A DNA stretch of 64,000 bases from Halisarca cf. caerulea (lineage: Eukaryota > Porifera > Demospongiae > Chondrillida > Halisarcidae), in NCBI GenBank assembly GCA_963170055.1, contig CAUJGJ010000185.1, positions 3,989,275-4,053,274 on the forward strand, read 5' to 3'. Positions 32,728 to 58,742 of this stretch are shown piece after piece (position 1 is the stretch's first letter; each line of letters opens with the position of its first letter). Position numbers and translations under genes: made by a program. The notes beneath the pieces were generated by a model that worked only from the letters and a program-made list of their open reading frames with translations, searched no databases and was not told the DNA's origin.

Positions 32728-34978
32728 ACCATATTGGCAATATGCCAGTGCTCTGTACGACATAGGTTCGATCAAGATACAGAAATATTCCTCTAATTAG
32801 CAGCTGAAATAGAACATGATCAGAATAAACACAAGAATGTGACTACAGAAACACACAAGCTTAAACATACGTACATACACACAGTGGAAACTCTTGCCCA
32901 AGGGTGGGAATCAGTATGAATTAAAGTTCTGCTATGCAATTCTCTAAAATGAACATTTACAGTAAGAGGGACCCCTTGAGTGTCGTCTCGAGAGGGTTCC
33001 ACTGTACAAACATATATACTGTACATACGTACGTACGTACTGTACATGCATATTTCACATCTACTGTATATGTAGTCTTACATCTGTGTTCAAGCTTAGT
33101 ACTGTACATACAAATGTGTGCGATTATGCAAGTAGAAATCAGAGGATTCTCTCGATACTTCCACATGCAAGAATCACGAAAGACATGCACTACTGTCAGT
33201 GTTTTAGCCAGAATTTCACTATAGCAGGGGGTATAGCATCAGTCAGTGATTGCAGTACAGTGAATTCTTCTCACAATCCACCACAATTTTATTATCCAAG
33301 TCAATGTAAAGCAAAATTAACTAATCCATGCACAAAAGTGGTGGATTTCTGCCCCTGTACTCATCATAATCCTCCATGTTCTCACACAAGCTAGTGGCTA
33401 CAATATTAAACAATATTCATAGCAGGAAGCAATGAAGGGGTTACTGTGCAGTAAAATGGGGCAGTTGATTCCTTACAGGGCGGGGGAGAATGAAGCAGGG
33501 TGGGGGAGAATAAAAGCAGGGTAGGGAGAATGAAACAGGGTGGGGAGGATGAAGCAGGGTGGGGAGAATGAAGCAGGGTGGGGAGAATGAAACAGGGTGG
33601 GGAGAATGAAGCAGGGTGGGGAGAATGAAAGCAGGGTGGGGAGAATGAAGCAGGGTGGGGAGAATGAAGCAGGGTGGGGAGAATGAAGCAGGATGGGGAG
33701 AATGAAGCAAGGTGGGGAGAATGAAAGCAGGGTGGGGAGAATGAAGCAGGGTGGGGAGAATGAAGCAGGGTGGGGAGAATGAAGCAGGATGGGGAGAATG
33801 AAGCAAGGTGGGGAGAATGAAAGCAGGGTGGGGAGAATGAAGCAGGGTGGTACCACTCCACTACCCTGTTAGCTAAAACCCTGACTGCACATACATACGT
33901 ACGTACAAGTAGGACAACCAGTACAGTACCAGTGGAACCTGCACTAAGATCACCTGTCTATAGAGACCACTAGAGGCTGGCCAACAGACACCTCAGTGAT
34001 ACTAGTGAACCTTTCATGGGGACTATCTGTCTACAAAGACCACAAATGTGTGACCGGTAAAGTGGTCTTTATAGGCAGGTACAGTATCATCATACAGTGA
34101 TAGCCGCCTAAAGAACAACCCAAAAGCCAAATAATTGTGGTCTCTGTAGACAGGTGGTCCTTATACAGAGGTGCAACAGTGTCACTGAGGTGGCCCATGG
34201 AGCAGTCCATGGGGGTCACTAAAGAAAGGGAGTCATTCTAAACAACTAGTCTATGCAACTACGTAGTTCCACTGTAAAATGTGAAGGAATCCATGTGGGA
34301 TAACCACTACATCTGGTAAGATAAAACTATGCACAAACACACGCACACACATACACACATGTACATACGTACATACAAACACACAAAAACACAAACAAAC
34401 GCCTACCATTTGCTGACAATATACTGTCCATTTGGATCTTACAACAGTCAAAAACTCCATCTCGTCATCATACTGTCTACACAGTAGTCAAGGAACATAG
34501 GAACACCCAAGCACACAACCACTTCAGTAATAACTACTCATGTAGCTGCTTATGTACACTACATATGAAAGTACATGTTTATACATACGTACATAATACT
34601 TGGGTCACATGACTGTTGGGAACATACGTAGCACATTACTTGGTTGTGTGTTAGCACACACATGCACACAGTGAACATGTATAACAAGTGATCACACACA
34701 CACACACATATACAGTGGAACCTTTGTAGGTTAGTACACGGCGATAAATCTAACACTTTTCCCTAATCTGACTATCTTCTAAGGCACAAGGACCTCACTA
34801 CATAGAGCTTCATAACCCCCTTGATAGAATCACCCCCCCCCCCCCCCCCCCCCCCCCCCCACTGGGAGCCATATGCTTGTGCACATGAAGATGCCATTCC
34901 CTCTTGTTTCATGAAAGAATATGTTGTGCTCTGCTCCCAAATGAGCTGTACAATATACAGACAAGAGCAGTCATTGCA

Positions 34979-35024
<46 letters not shown>

Positions 35025-35855
35025 GTACCTCTAAAAATAGGAATACACAAAATGACAGCTACATTCACTAAAATGACTTCCATAATCTAGCATCCACTGG
35101 GCAACAATGTATCAGATTACAGAGGTTGTCAGATTACCAAGCAATTTATACTACTGTCTAATATGGTGACTGTCCCCTCATTATGCTCAGCTTAGAGAAA
35201 TGCTGGATTATTAAGATATTGGATTATACGGGGGACAACTGTATCACCACAAGTTCTGCAGTAGGGCTGAAGAGAGGATACTGTGTGAAGAACGGAAGGA
35301 GCTTCACCACGTGTTCCTCACACACTGATTTCAGCCGCTCATAAAGAGATGAAGCCATTTTACAAGCACAGCAGTTTTCCACAGCCTGATACAACTCGTT
35401 GAGCGTGAGTGAGATGGGACGCTCCTCGTAGATGGCACACACAGAATCCTTCAGTTTACACCAAGTGTCCTCTCCATAGCTTGAAGGAGACTCAGATTGA
35501 ACTGAAAGGAACAGAAGCATACTATGAAAACAGTACACCATACAGTGGGAAATTTAGATAAAGCTAATTTGGTAGTTAAGCAATTTTGAAGAAGAGCACT
35601 AAACTTAAAATCTGCTGCTCCAAGAACAACTGCAATATCTGAGAGCATCTGGTACACCCAGATCATCAATATACACGTATGTACCTACTGCCATTTTATT
35701 CATGAACAGAAAAGGTGGCAAAGTAATGGTTCCGCAATGATTGAGGGAAGAAACACCACTGAGAAATCCTAGCAAGTGCGAATGATTTAAGTGATTCTAT
35801 GATGTACGATCAAATCATGCATGGATGCACACATACGTATGTACAACTTGTGTAA

Positions 35856-35926
<71 letters not shown>

Positions 35927-35930
35927 CACA

Positions 35931-35972
<42 letters not shown>

Positions 35973-36606
35973 CACACATACACACACACTGATGTACAGA
36001 CAGATGTACGTACATACGTATGTACATGTATGTAAGTAGCTAGAGAAGTGTGACACCACGTACACACGCATGCACGCACACACACACACACACGCAAATA
36101 CATATGTACATGTACGTACTGTACGTACGTATGTACATATGTACGTATGAACACAATGTACCTTTTAAATTCTTGATAACCAGTTTCTTGGCTTGTTTTG
36201 GTTTAGCACTATTGCTCCCCGGTGAAGCTCCCAAAAGAGGCTTGAAGCCAGGCTTCACTCCATTCTTCACCTGAGAACCAGACATGTTGGTTGATCCACT
36301 AGACGGGGAAAGGGTAGGTCTTTGAAAACAAGCCTTCTTGCCAGGATACAAACTGGCACTGTCTTGTAAACTAGCAGCAGACTCTAGCTCAGTGAAACCA
36401 CCACTGGAAGCAGTACCTCTCTTCCTAGTCCCTTGTAGTAAGGGTAAACTACTGCACTCAGATTCTGCACTTGGACTGAAAAAGGAATGTAGAGTAGTCA
36501 AAAAGCTTCCTCCTGTTTGTTTTTCACTGTTATTTCTTTTGTTTCTAGCTCCTCCTGAGGTGCCCTTAAAATCAACTTGCTTGTGTCCTGGAAAGGTCTC
36601 AGACAT
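22859..36606 (-). CDS. CUL4: Cullin-4, scaffold of CRL4 ubiquitin ligases
   Basis: Eighteen exons join in phase, giving 872 aa (human CUL4A 759, CUL4B 913): 36606-36162, 35501-35248, 34472-34407, 32803-32730, 32270-32108, 31912-31811, 30795-30645, 30038-29920, 29392-29200, 28473-28369, 27283-27087, 26407-26300, 25577-25464, 25354-25249, 24889-24816, 24656-24558, 24080-23928 and 22954-22859. Diagnostic stretches are [91 protein letters not shown], the neddylation helix [11 protein letters not shown] and the terminal IERDYMKRD...YHYVA. CUL4 binds DDB1 through its N-terminus and RBX1 through its C-terminus. The first 135 residues are a Ser/Lys-rich, low-complexity extension like CUL4B (NLS-like ARNKR, TRKR). 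Exon 2 has about ten extra residues before its donor, next to a MITE. Confidence 0.95.
23497..23655. mobile_element. MITE family S-like copy
   Basis: AGGTAAACCTCTTCAACACT at the left and ATTGTTAATGAGGTTCGACT then GTA at the right, in CUL4 intron 17. Confidence 0.45.
23788..23862. repeat. (CA)n microsatellite
   Basis: About 72 bp of CA in CUL4 intron 17. Confidence 0.95.
24405..24512. repeat. (CA)n microsatellite with CAAACA interruptions
   Basis: About 105 bp in CUL4 intron 16, 46 bp from the donor of exon 16. Confidence 0.95.
24920..25230. repeat. Long (GT)n/(GCGT)n/(GCATGT)n tract
   Basis: About 310 bp of GT, GCAT and GCGT mixtures, with an internal 18-bp higher-order repeat (GTGCATGCGCGTGCGTGC), filling CUL4 intron 14. 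It occupies nearly the whole intron between the exons at 24889 and 25249. Confidence 0.95.
25376..25450. repeat. (GT)n-(GC)n-(GT)n microsatellite
   Basis: GTGTGTGTGTGCGTGCGCGCGC then GT again; strong Z-DNA potential. It fills CUL4 intron 13 between the exons at 25354 and 25464. Confidence 0.95.
26515..27003. repeat. 19-bp minisatellite, about 25 copies
   Basis: Unit AGGAGTGTGTGCTAACC with AGG/ATG alternation (CCAGGAGTGTGTGCTAA and CCATGAGTGTGTGCTAA), in CUL4 intron 11. Variant copies carry GCATGC or GTATGC. Confidence 0.95.
27675..27733. repeat. (CA)n microsatellite
   Basis: In CUL4 intron 10. It borders the direct-repeat unit that begins at about 27760. Confidence 0.9.
27734..28272. mobile_element. 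Possible element bounded by GAGCTC and 60-bp direct repeats
   Basis: CCGATCATTTATAGTAAATG... (27768-27835) and CCGATCAAATATGTGAATGT... (28189-28255) are diverged direct repeats sharing TGTCCGG, CATT, TTTGTC and GGACATT.GTGTC. Short inverted ends CAGAGCTC/GAGCTCTG and (CA)n tracts lie outside. It is in CUL4 intron 10. The family is unknown. Confidence 0.4.
28274..28324. repeat. (CA)n microsatellite
   Basis: In CUL4 intron 10, 45 bp from the donor of the exon ending at 28369. Confidence 0.9.
28527..28612. repeat. (CA)n microsatellite
   Basis: About 80 bp in CUL4 intron 9. Confidence 0.95.
28642..28904. mobile_element. MITE family U copy
   Basis: CAGTGTTCTCCCCGGGTATC at the left and TTATTTCTAGGGAGAACACT G at the right. 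The same termini bound the copy at 42588-42850. Sub-terminal CATGCCTGACATTATTTC is shared in inverse orientation. It is in CUL4 intron 9. Confidence 0.6.
29059..29212. repeat. 38-bp minisatellite spanning a CUL4 exon-intron boundary, 4 copies
   Basis: Unit CAGTTCAGCACACATGCACC plus TATGCCCAGCTGACCTAG. On the coding strand each unit contains CTGCTAG|GTCAGC, the last bases of CUL4 exon 9 plus its donor. The functional donor is the copy adjacent to the exon (exon end 29200), giving the conserved KPAEL|AKF join. Three further copies follow in the intron. Confidence 0.9.
30083..30182. repeat. (CA)n(GA)n compound microsatellite
   Basis: About 75 bp of CA followed by (GA)11, in CUL4 intron 7. Confidence 0.95.
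30345..30635. repeat. 20-bp minisatellite, about 14 copies
   Basis: Unit GGTGAGGTACAGGGAGGTGT with A/G variants, ending 10 bp from the CUL4 exon 7 donor. Confidence 0.95.
30957..31240. repeat. (GT)n microsatellite, about 280 bp
   Basis: Two long GT tracts separated by TTTTTTCCGATTT, with GCGAGT interruptions in the first part. In CUL4 intron 6. Confidence 0.95.
31467..31755. repeat. 35-bp minisatellite, about 8 copies
   Basis: Unit CTCCCTCTATCCTTTCACCT plus ACACTATTGCTCCAC, ending 55 bp from the CUL4 exon 6 donor. It is pyrimidine-rich on the plus strand. Open frames through it are artefacts. Confidence 0.95.
31979..32084. repeat. (CA)n microsatellite with CACCA variants
   Basis: About 105 bp filling most of the short CUL4 intron 5. 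Confidence 0.95.
32320..32625. repeat. About 36-bp minisatellite of GGATGGATGGGAAGAGGGAT type
   Basis: Units built from GGAAGGATAGGTGGATGGAT and GGGAAGAGGGATGGGT, in CUL4 intron 4. A 40-bp (CA)n lies at 32688-32726, adjoining the exon 4 donor. Confidence 0.9.
32880..33006. mobile_element. MITE family R-like copy
   Basis: ACAGTGGAAACTCTTGCCCA at the left and CTCGAGAGGGTTCCACTGTA at the right, in CUL4 intron 3. Confidence 0.5.
33470..33852. repeat. 19-20 bp minisatellite, about 20 copies
   Basis: Unit GCAGGGTGGGGAGAATGAA with an occasional extra A. The G-rich plus strand has G-quadruplex potential. In CUL4 intron 3. Confidence 0.95.
33930..34275. mobile_element. MITE family T copy or tandem pair
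   Basis: CAGTGGAACCTGCACTAAGA, ACCTGTCTATAGAGACCACT, TGTCTACAAAGACCAC and GTAGTTCCACTGTA belong to family T; the best-preserved copy is at 51067-51241. In CUL4 intron 3. Confidence 0.45.
34830..34860. repeat. (C)31 homopolymer
   Basis: An uninterrupted run of C between CACC and ACTGGG, in CUL4 intron 2. i-motif/G4 potential; the length may be unstable or mis-assembled. Confidence 0.9.
35074..35243. mobile_element. MITE family P copy abutting CUL4 exon 2
   Basis: CTTCCATAATCTAGCATCCA at the left and TATACGGGGGACAACTGTA at the right. Its right terminus ends 4 bp from the last base of exon 2 (35248), so the donor GTGATACAGTT overlaps the MITE end. Confidence 0.6.
35861..35990. repeat. (CA)n microsatellite, about 130 bp
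   Basis: In CUL4 intron 1, with CGCA and TACA interruptions. Confidence 0.95.
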
Positions 36607-37009
36607 GGACTGACAGCAATCGGACAGTCTATGATAAGTCCTCTTTTGTCAGCTGCACACACAAGCACAGAGACTACCTTCCTCTCTAACTGCCTTGAGT
36701 GAGATAAGGGAAAAAGAACATGACACTGTTCCACTAATAACTAAGAAAGAGAGTAACAGAAGGATTAATCAATGATCGAAAAAAGTGAAAATTTTGAGAA
36801 TCAATAATGAAATTTAACATTAATCTAGTTAGGCCAGGATACATACGAGGGTATATCTCATGTGGAGTAAAACTGATTTGAGGTTCTTAAGGGGTGGCAC
36901 TGGGTAGAACTGGGAAAAACTGGATAGAACTGAAGCTGCGAAATTTCAAGTAGAAAACTAATACAATGTGGCACATATCAGACAGAAACAGGGTCACGTA
37001 CGTACGTAT

Positions 37010-37197
37010 GTATGTATGCACATCATACGTGTATAATGCACCTACATACGTATGTATGCACATCATAAGTGTATAATGCACCTACATACGTACGTATGTA
37101 TGCACATCATGCGTGTAGAATGCACCTACATACGTATGTATGTATGCACATCATGTGTGTATAATGCACCTACATACATATGTATGCACATCATGCG
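37010..37197. repeat. 40-bp minisatellite, about 4-5 copies
   Basis: Unit GCACATCATACGTGTATAAT plus GCACCTACATACGTATGTAT with small changes. Confidence 0.9.
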
Positions 37198-37456
37198 TGG
37201 CTGTACTTGCAAAGAGAATTATGTACGTACAGTATGTCTATATGTAGCATACATAGGCTGATCTTTAACATAATGTTGAACTATGTATGTACGTACGTAA
37301 ATGTAAATGCTAACAAAATTCAACACATCTCACACAAGTGAAAAGATTGAACTCTAATAGCATGCTGTTGATCTTTGTTGTGCATATGTGCAAACGTATG
37401 TACGTACGTACTAGGAAAACATCACATAAAACACATCAGAAACATGTGCATGTGCA

Positions 37457-37728
<272 letters not shown>

Positions 37729-38216
37729 TACTCACAAGACGCCTAAGATACCCAATAAGGCAGCATCACATTAACATAATACGAGGTTATCATGTTATTA
37801 ATAATATTTTGGTAGATATATAATGAATAGAAGTTTCAGGATTTACGTACAGACCTGGTACTAAAGTATAAAAAGACATTTTAATCCTTAGCAACACAAG
37901 TCCATAAAGAAAAGACTCTTCTAGTCAAACACTGACTCATTTAACAATAAACGTCCGAAATCGATGTAAGGACAAGAATAGAGTAAGATACAGAAAATAC
38001 ACAAGAAGATATAGAACATATACATATACCTCCATATCTTCGTTAGAAGAATGCAAATAAATCAATTTTAAAGTAGACTAACACGAGACAGCTCACCAAT
38101 AAGGACACCTCCCCTGCAATCCCGCAAAACAATTCTCGAATGCTAACAAAACAACCCTGAGGAGCTTGAACGAAGAGGAAGTCCCTGTTGTTAGTGGTCG
38201 AGTCACGAACAGGAAA

Positions 38217-39187
38217 ATGGCGACCGTTTTTGTGAGACGCTTGCTACGGAGATCGACAGTGACTCGGTTTACTGCTTTAGGGCAACCGTTGAATACAAAA
38301 TTAGCTCTTAATTTTTGTATAGCAGTCCGTCTAACGACCGCCAGTAATGTTGTTGGTCAAGTTTCTCACACTTGCCCTTCTCTTCGCAATCCGTTTCTTG
38401 TTGCTCGTTGCTCCTCCACTGTTGGAGAGAGACATTGGGCAGACATCTACCTAGAGGAACTCGAGGATATAGTGGACAATAAGGATGCTGTACTTATCGA
38501 TGTTCGCGAGCCTTTGGAACTGGAAACTTTCGGCAGCTTTCCGGATGCAGTAAACATCCCTCGTGAGTTAGTCTGTACCCATACATTAAGCACGATTCAC
38601 CTTCGTAGTGTGTGGGTGGTGTATGTGGCATGACGGGAAATAAACACTACAAATACATACCGGTAACCACCACGTCAGTGAGTAAACAGCTCCATGGTTT
38701 TATAAAGATAAAATCTGTCATAAAACCATTCATGTGACTCAGTGAGGTAACCCTAAGCCAACCTTAGGGTTAAGGTTGGTTTAGGGTTTAGTTTTGAGTA
38801 AACATATGCGGCGTTAGAATCTTCTCCACAAATTGATCCGTTCTGCTGTATTTTCATTATGCTATTATGTTATTTTAAAGAAAATTGCATAAATAAGAAC
38901 CACACAATTTTTAATCATAGACCCTCTAAACTACGTAGACGTAGTTTAGAGGGTCTATGGTTTAATGTCTGATACCACATACGTAATACTGCATGTTAAG
39001 AAAATCGCAAAATTAAAAATGGCAAAATCACCTATGTACTTCACATAACATACGTACAACCTGGAAAACTCTATGGAATAAACCGTTTCTCAGGTCCCAA
39101 AGTGTCTGTTGTAGAAAGGTCCTGCTACATATATGTCTGTGTGCAATATTTCTTCACGTACGTACATACATTTGACACATGCACACA

Positions 39188-39272
<85 letters not shown>

Positions 39273-39280
39273 CAAACACA

Positions 39281-39335
<55 letters not shown>

Positions 39336-41342
39336 ATGTGACAAATTTAAACAAATTGATAATTAGTTTGGTGGCTGTAGCCTGTAGGGGTCTGTCTTTC
39401 TTCCGTATCTCAGTTGGTGATAGTGGCAGGGAATAAGTACAAACTGTCACATAGTAGTGTTCCTCAATAATAATGTGCTGACACACTGAGCCACCTGCAC
39501 CCCTACAATGTGTATGCATGTGCATGCACGGGCACACATGTGTAGTCACATCAGTGTCATGTGTTCATGTGCATTCATGCATACACATGTGATGTGCATT
39601 CATATGCATGCATACATTCACATGTATGGATGGGCATCTACATGTGTATGCATGTAGTAGCGATTAGCATCTATTTTGAGAGAAGTATTTTCTCCTTGTG
39701 TATCATTCATAGACTAATATCTCTTTCTTTAAGCTAAATTTTGATACAAATTTCAGGAAAATCCGTTACACCCTCGCTGAGAATGAGCTTACCCAAAAAG
39801 ATCTCTGGGCGTAAAATTTCTATGCCATGGATGTATACTTATGTATGAAGCTTAACGGCACCGCGGCCATTTTACTAGAAAGTAGGGCTATCTACCAAAG
39901 CACTTATTCCGTGATGGATGGATGAAACTACTCGGAATTAACATTAACATGTTTAAGAAAGAATATACAAATACGTAGTTGGAAATCACAACTTTGCTTA
40001 ATTTGAAATGCAAAGTGTGTAAATTACACACAAAGTTGTAATCAATGTTGTTGTCAATTCTGGTCTTTTATTCTCAAAATTAACCTCTTGAAGATGATAG
40101 GTTTTGAGAATAAAAGACTGGAATTGATAAATTCCGCATATTTTGAACCTAACAATGTAAATATGTGATGATTTATTTGGAATCGGCTTCCAGATCTGCA
40201 TTTTTAAAAGTGTGCGTATTGGTACCATATAAACTCCTGTAGACAGATTGTGCAAGATTTTTAGGGTCCCGCAACTCGCTACATATAGTGTGTATGCGTG
40301 TGTGTACCTGGATGTGATGGGTAAGTACATACGTACGTACGTACGTATGTTCATAGATTTAATACTTGTCTTTCCATTTTACAGATGTGATGTTTGTATG
40401 TTTGCAACATTATCCCCTTTCTTTTCCAGTTGGAGAAGTCCACGATGCTCTGCAAATGACTGAGGAGGATTTCCAGTCCAAGTACAGTAGGGGAAAGCCC
40501 AGTGCAGATGATAAGATCGTCATGTACTGCATGGGAGGAATACGCAGCAGACGAGCACTCAACTCTGCCCTCAGCCTTGGCTACAACAAGTAAGTGAAGT
40601 GGAAATTAGATAAGTAAAATCTCCTAAATGAAAATAGTCGTAAATTTGTATGTATTTAGTACAACATATGTACGTACGTATCTAGTATAGCACTTGAATT
40701 TATGTTTTTAATACTTCAGATTACAGCAGCTTATATAGCACACACATGACAGTAGCAAAGTTCATTGCCTAGTGTCACCATAGACTCTCTATATACTGCA
40801 CTGCATAGTATAGAATGTCTTTGGTGTTGCAAGATCTGGTGTAGCCCATAGTACAGTCCATAGTTCATCAGTACATACAGTCAAATCTCTTTTCAAGGTC
40901 ACTGGATACAGCATCACTCTCTCTACAACAACACACATGTTGGGAACTGTTTCACTGGTCTCTGTACAAAATGTACCAGTTACAACAGCAACTTGGTTAT
41001 AGGAGCACAAAACAGTGGAACCAATGGTGTTGTTGTAAGCAGTTTTGATTGTATCATGAAAGTACGTACATATCTGTTACATAATAGAACTTGACATTTC
41101 GAAATATCCTCTTGCCAGAGCACACCTTATCTTGCTGAAGGCCATCCAGTAGTTCCCCTTGTATTTGCTGAGACTCTAGTTGTGTAAAACCTCTTATCTT
41201 TTACATCATGCTGTGTTTGTATAGGTAATGTTAATAATACTCAATTGTCTTTTGTTCATGTACAATACACAGAGCTCGACACTACATCGGAGGTTGGGAG
41301 GAGTGGTCAGAGAAGATATTGAAGAAGCCTATTTTGCGATAA
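38217..41342 (+). CDS. TSTD3: Mitochondrial single-domain rhodanese (TSTD3-like thiosulfate sulfurtransferase)
   Basis: Three exons: 38217-38562, 40430-40589 and 41273-41342 (TAA), phases 1 and 2, 191 aa. The ATG at 38217 sits in a strong context (AAAATGG); an upstream in-frame start would be a TTG and is rejected. The N-terminus MATVFVRRLLRRSTVTRF is Arg-rich without acidic residues, like a mitochondrial presequence, followed by a linker to about residue 78. The rhodanese domain runs from LEELEDIVDNKDAVLIDVRE through FPDAVNIPLGEVHDALQM, the catalytic loop YCMGGIRSRRA (Cys nucleophile) and HYIGGWEEW. Human TSTD3 has the same order (EALQMNP, SCLAGVRSKKALD, HYAGGWKEW). The family transfers sulfane sulfur from thiosulfate to acceptors. 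AATAAA at 41691-41696 may be its poly(A) signal. TSTD1 is the alternative orthology. Confidence 0.87.
38750..38800. repeat. Telomere-like CCCTAA/TTAGGG patch
   Basis: AACCCTAAGCCAACCTTAGG then GTTAAGGTTGGTTTAGGGTT. It is a short imperfect palindrome with TTAGGG-like units in TSTD3 intron 1. Confidence 0.4.
38916..38959. repeat. Hairpin micro-element (family H), 44 bp, perfect
   Basis: CATAGACCCTCTAAACTACG then TAGA then the exact inverse arm CGTAGTTTAGAGGGTCTATG. In TSTD3 intron 1. Confidence 0.8.
39190..39332. repeat. (CA)n microsatellite with CAAACA and CATACA interruptions
   Basis: About 140 bp in TSTD3 intron 1. Confidence 0.95.
40781..40838. repeat. Hairpin micro-element (family H), diverged
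   Basis: CACCATAGACTCTCTATATA and ATAGTATAGAATGTCTTTGG are imperfect inverse arms. In TSTD3 intron 2. Confidence 0.5.
40876..41053. mobile_element. MITE family A copy, inverted orientation (178 bp)
   Basis: TACAGTCAAATCTCTTTTCA at the left and GTAAGCAGTTTTGATTGTA at the right. The core is the inverse of the copies at 3586 and 62593 (TCTACAACAACACACATGTT, ACTGGTCTCTGTAC). In TSTD3 intron 2. Confidence 0.7.
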
Positions 41343-42587
41343 AACTATGTAAAACCATGCTAATTTAAATTATCCATTATTCGTGTGCAATTTGTTTTGT
41401 AACCTGCTAAAGTTTATCCAAAGATAGAAGATGTGCTATCATGATTTGTATCAAGTAACCAACCTACTGCACGTGTGTACCCCTGTTTATTGGGAGTTTT
41501 CGGGCCAATACAGTATGATTGCAAATTTTGTAAGTGGGCTTAACTTCCTTCACAAACCATTTTAGTTGAATTTATGACCCAGTTAGTATTTGCGGAATAG
41601 CAAGATTGCAGACTTCATATTTTAGAATTGCATACGCATACTGTACCACTAAAATGATAGATTCAACAATTAAATTTTGAATAATTTCTCAATAAATATA
41701 CATAATTGCTGAGCAGTTTAGTGAGGTTTATTCTTTCTATCACCAATGGCTGGGAGTCCTTTCAAGGTTACCCATTGCATATACTTTGTATGGTAAATTC
41801 AACCTTTTGGCCCAGAGCCAATAATTTCAACTCAAAACTGCATGGTCTCTGTACATTGCCAGACTGAAGAACACATCTACCGTGAACAACTTGAATATGT
41901 ATGTACTACAAGATAAGCCTTCAACCATTTCGGTTAGGATTTAGATGGTTTAGCATTATGCCAAAGAATTTTCAAATCTAGCTTGGCCTACTTGGCAGTC
42001 ACATTGCTTCTGTTTGGAGCTCAACACATCATGTTAGAAGGCCCAAACTTGAAAATTTGTACATCGTGGCCTAAAAAATTGGTATCAACCTAAGGTTTTG
42101 TAGTACTACAAAACCCTTTGTGATACTTTAGACCTGCTAGCAAACCAGTACGTGGCATTAGTTGGCGTTCAGTGAAGATGCATGTTTAATACCATCTAGC
42201 GGGTGCAGATTTTCCTTGACCAATCCCGTGATGGGAGGCTTCCAAGGAACATCCGTTACTGCTCTGCCCAGTGCTACTGATGAAGGGTGGAATTCCCAGA
42301 AAAGGCCATATAGCACATTGGCAAAATAGCAATATTTTGTCTCATATTATCGTGGTTAGTACATTTCTATCTACCCTAGCTTTAGTTGGAGCTTTATAGA
42401 AGTTAAAAACAGAATTTTAGTCATGTCTTTACGTACTGAAGTCCTCTCTTCTTACTGTGAGTATTTGCCACCGTGATGGTGCTTTTTATAGTATGGTCAA
42501 ACCGAGTTTACCTCAATTATGCACAACTACAATTGAACCTTTTGTTGATATTTAAGGTATTGGATATTATGTTCATGTAACACGTTG

Positions 42588-42850
42588 CAGTGTTCTCCCC
42601 AGAAATAATCTCAGGCATATTGAATGTGTGGATATATAGATATGTATGTACATCATCATAAACGTATACATACATACGTACAATACACCCCAAATTGCTT
42701 GGAGCTTCAGGTTTGGGCACTAGCATGATTTGTACTAAACGTAAATTTTGTATGATCGATATGATTTATATAATATATGATTGTAATGAATGCATGTTTT
42801 TCTTACTAATAGCATTAAGTTTTTGAAAAGAAGACCTGGGGAGAACACTG
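42588..42850. mobile_element. MITE family U copy
   Basis: CAGTGTTCTCCCCAGAAATA at the left and AGACCTGGGGAGAACACTG at the right. The left sub-terminal ATCTCAGGCATATTGAATG also appears, inverted, at the right end of the copy at 28642-28904. Confidence 0.6.
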
Positions 42851-43255
42851 TATTGACATGTGTGCGTTATCTTGGCATTGGAATACACATGCATGCATGC
42901 AGTGACATGCATGTGTCTTTGATGTGAAAATCCCATATAGTTATCATGTAACAATGTATAAAACAAATTCAAAATGACAAGTAGTGTATATGTACGTATT
43001 ATATACACATGTAAACATGTGACAGTCACATGAAACAGAATTTCAATTAAACTGGAAAAAATAATTGCATATTTGAGAATTATTTCAAGAATTAATTGAG
43101 ACAAACCACTACAGACAAATCTCAATAATCCCTTATATAATAGATAATTTTTATGAAAAACAAACCAGAAAATCAAAATTCTACCATCTACATGTTTCCA
43201 TAGTAACAAAATAAAATTAATACAAAGATACAATTACTGCAAACTGTTATTAAAT

Positions 43256-43261
43256 TTTATT
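43256..43261 (-). terminator. Putative poly(A) signal of the metallophosphoesterase gene
   Basis: AATAAA on the minus strand, 53 bp after the stop codon, preceded by a C-rich stretch on that strand. Confidence 0.55.
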
Positions 43262-43313
43262 GGGGGGGTGGGGGGTGGGGGAAAAGAAGAGGATGTAGGG
43301 TCACTACTGTGGG

Positions 43314-47083
<3,770 letters not shown>

Positions 47084-47194
47084 TATAAGTCGCGTGACTG
47101 TCATGTGATCCACTTGGAGGTTTCCGTATCCTTCCTTGCTGGATTTGTGGTCAAGGTCGTTGGGGGCGCCAAACCGCTCTCATCTTGAATATTC
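47084..47194. promoter_or_regulatory. Bidirectional promoter region metallophosphoesterase / UXS1
   Basis: 111 bp between divergent ATGs. It contains TCGCGTGA (47090) and TCATGTGA (47101), the latter a perfect palindromic M-box/E-box core of the kind bound by MITF/TFE bHLH factors in vertebrates. No TATA box is seen. Confidence 0.6.

Positions 47195-58742
<11,548 letters not shown>

Larger units (their letters stand above)
41343..43313. other. Convergent TSTD3-metallophosphoesterase intergenic region
   Basis: This holds the TSTD3 3' UTR (AATAAA at 41691), about 850 bp of apparently unique AT-rich DNA (41720-42570), a family U MITE (42588-42850) and the metallophosphoesterase 3' UTR. A 155-residue minus-strand open frame at 42766-43233 crosses the MITE and has no family likeness, so no gene is called. 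Confidence 0.55.

Noticed and set aside
38166..38216. N-terminal extension of TSTD3 from 38166
   Set aside because: The first codon would be TTG; the first ATG (38217) is in a strong context and begins a good mitochondrial presequence.
38750..38800. Interstitial telomere or chromosome-fusion scar
   Set aside because: Only a few degenerate TTAGGG/CCCTAA words in a short palindrome; no array.
42766..43233. 155-codon minus-strand ORF in the TSTD3-metallophosphoesterase spacer
   Set aside because: AT-rich, crosses a family U MITE end, no domain or family resemblance, no matching splice partner.
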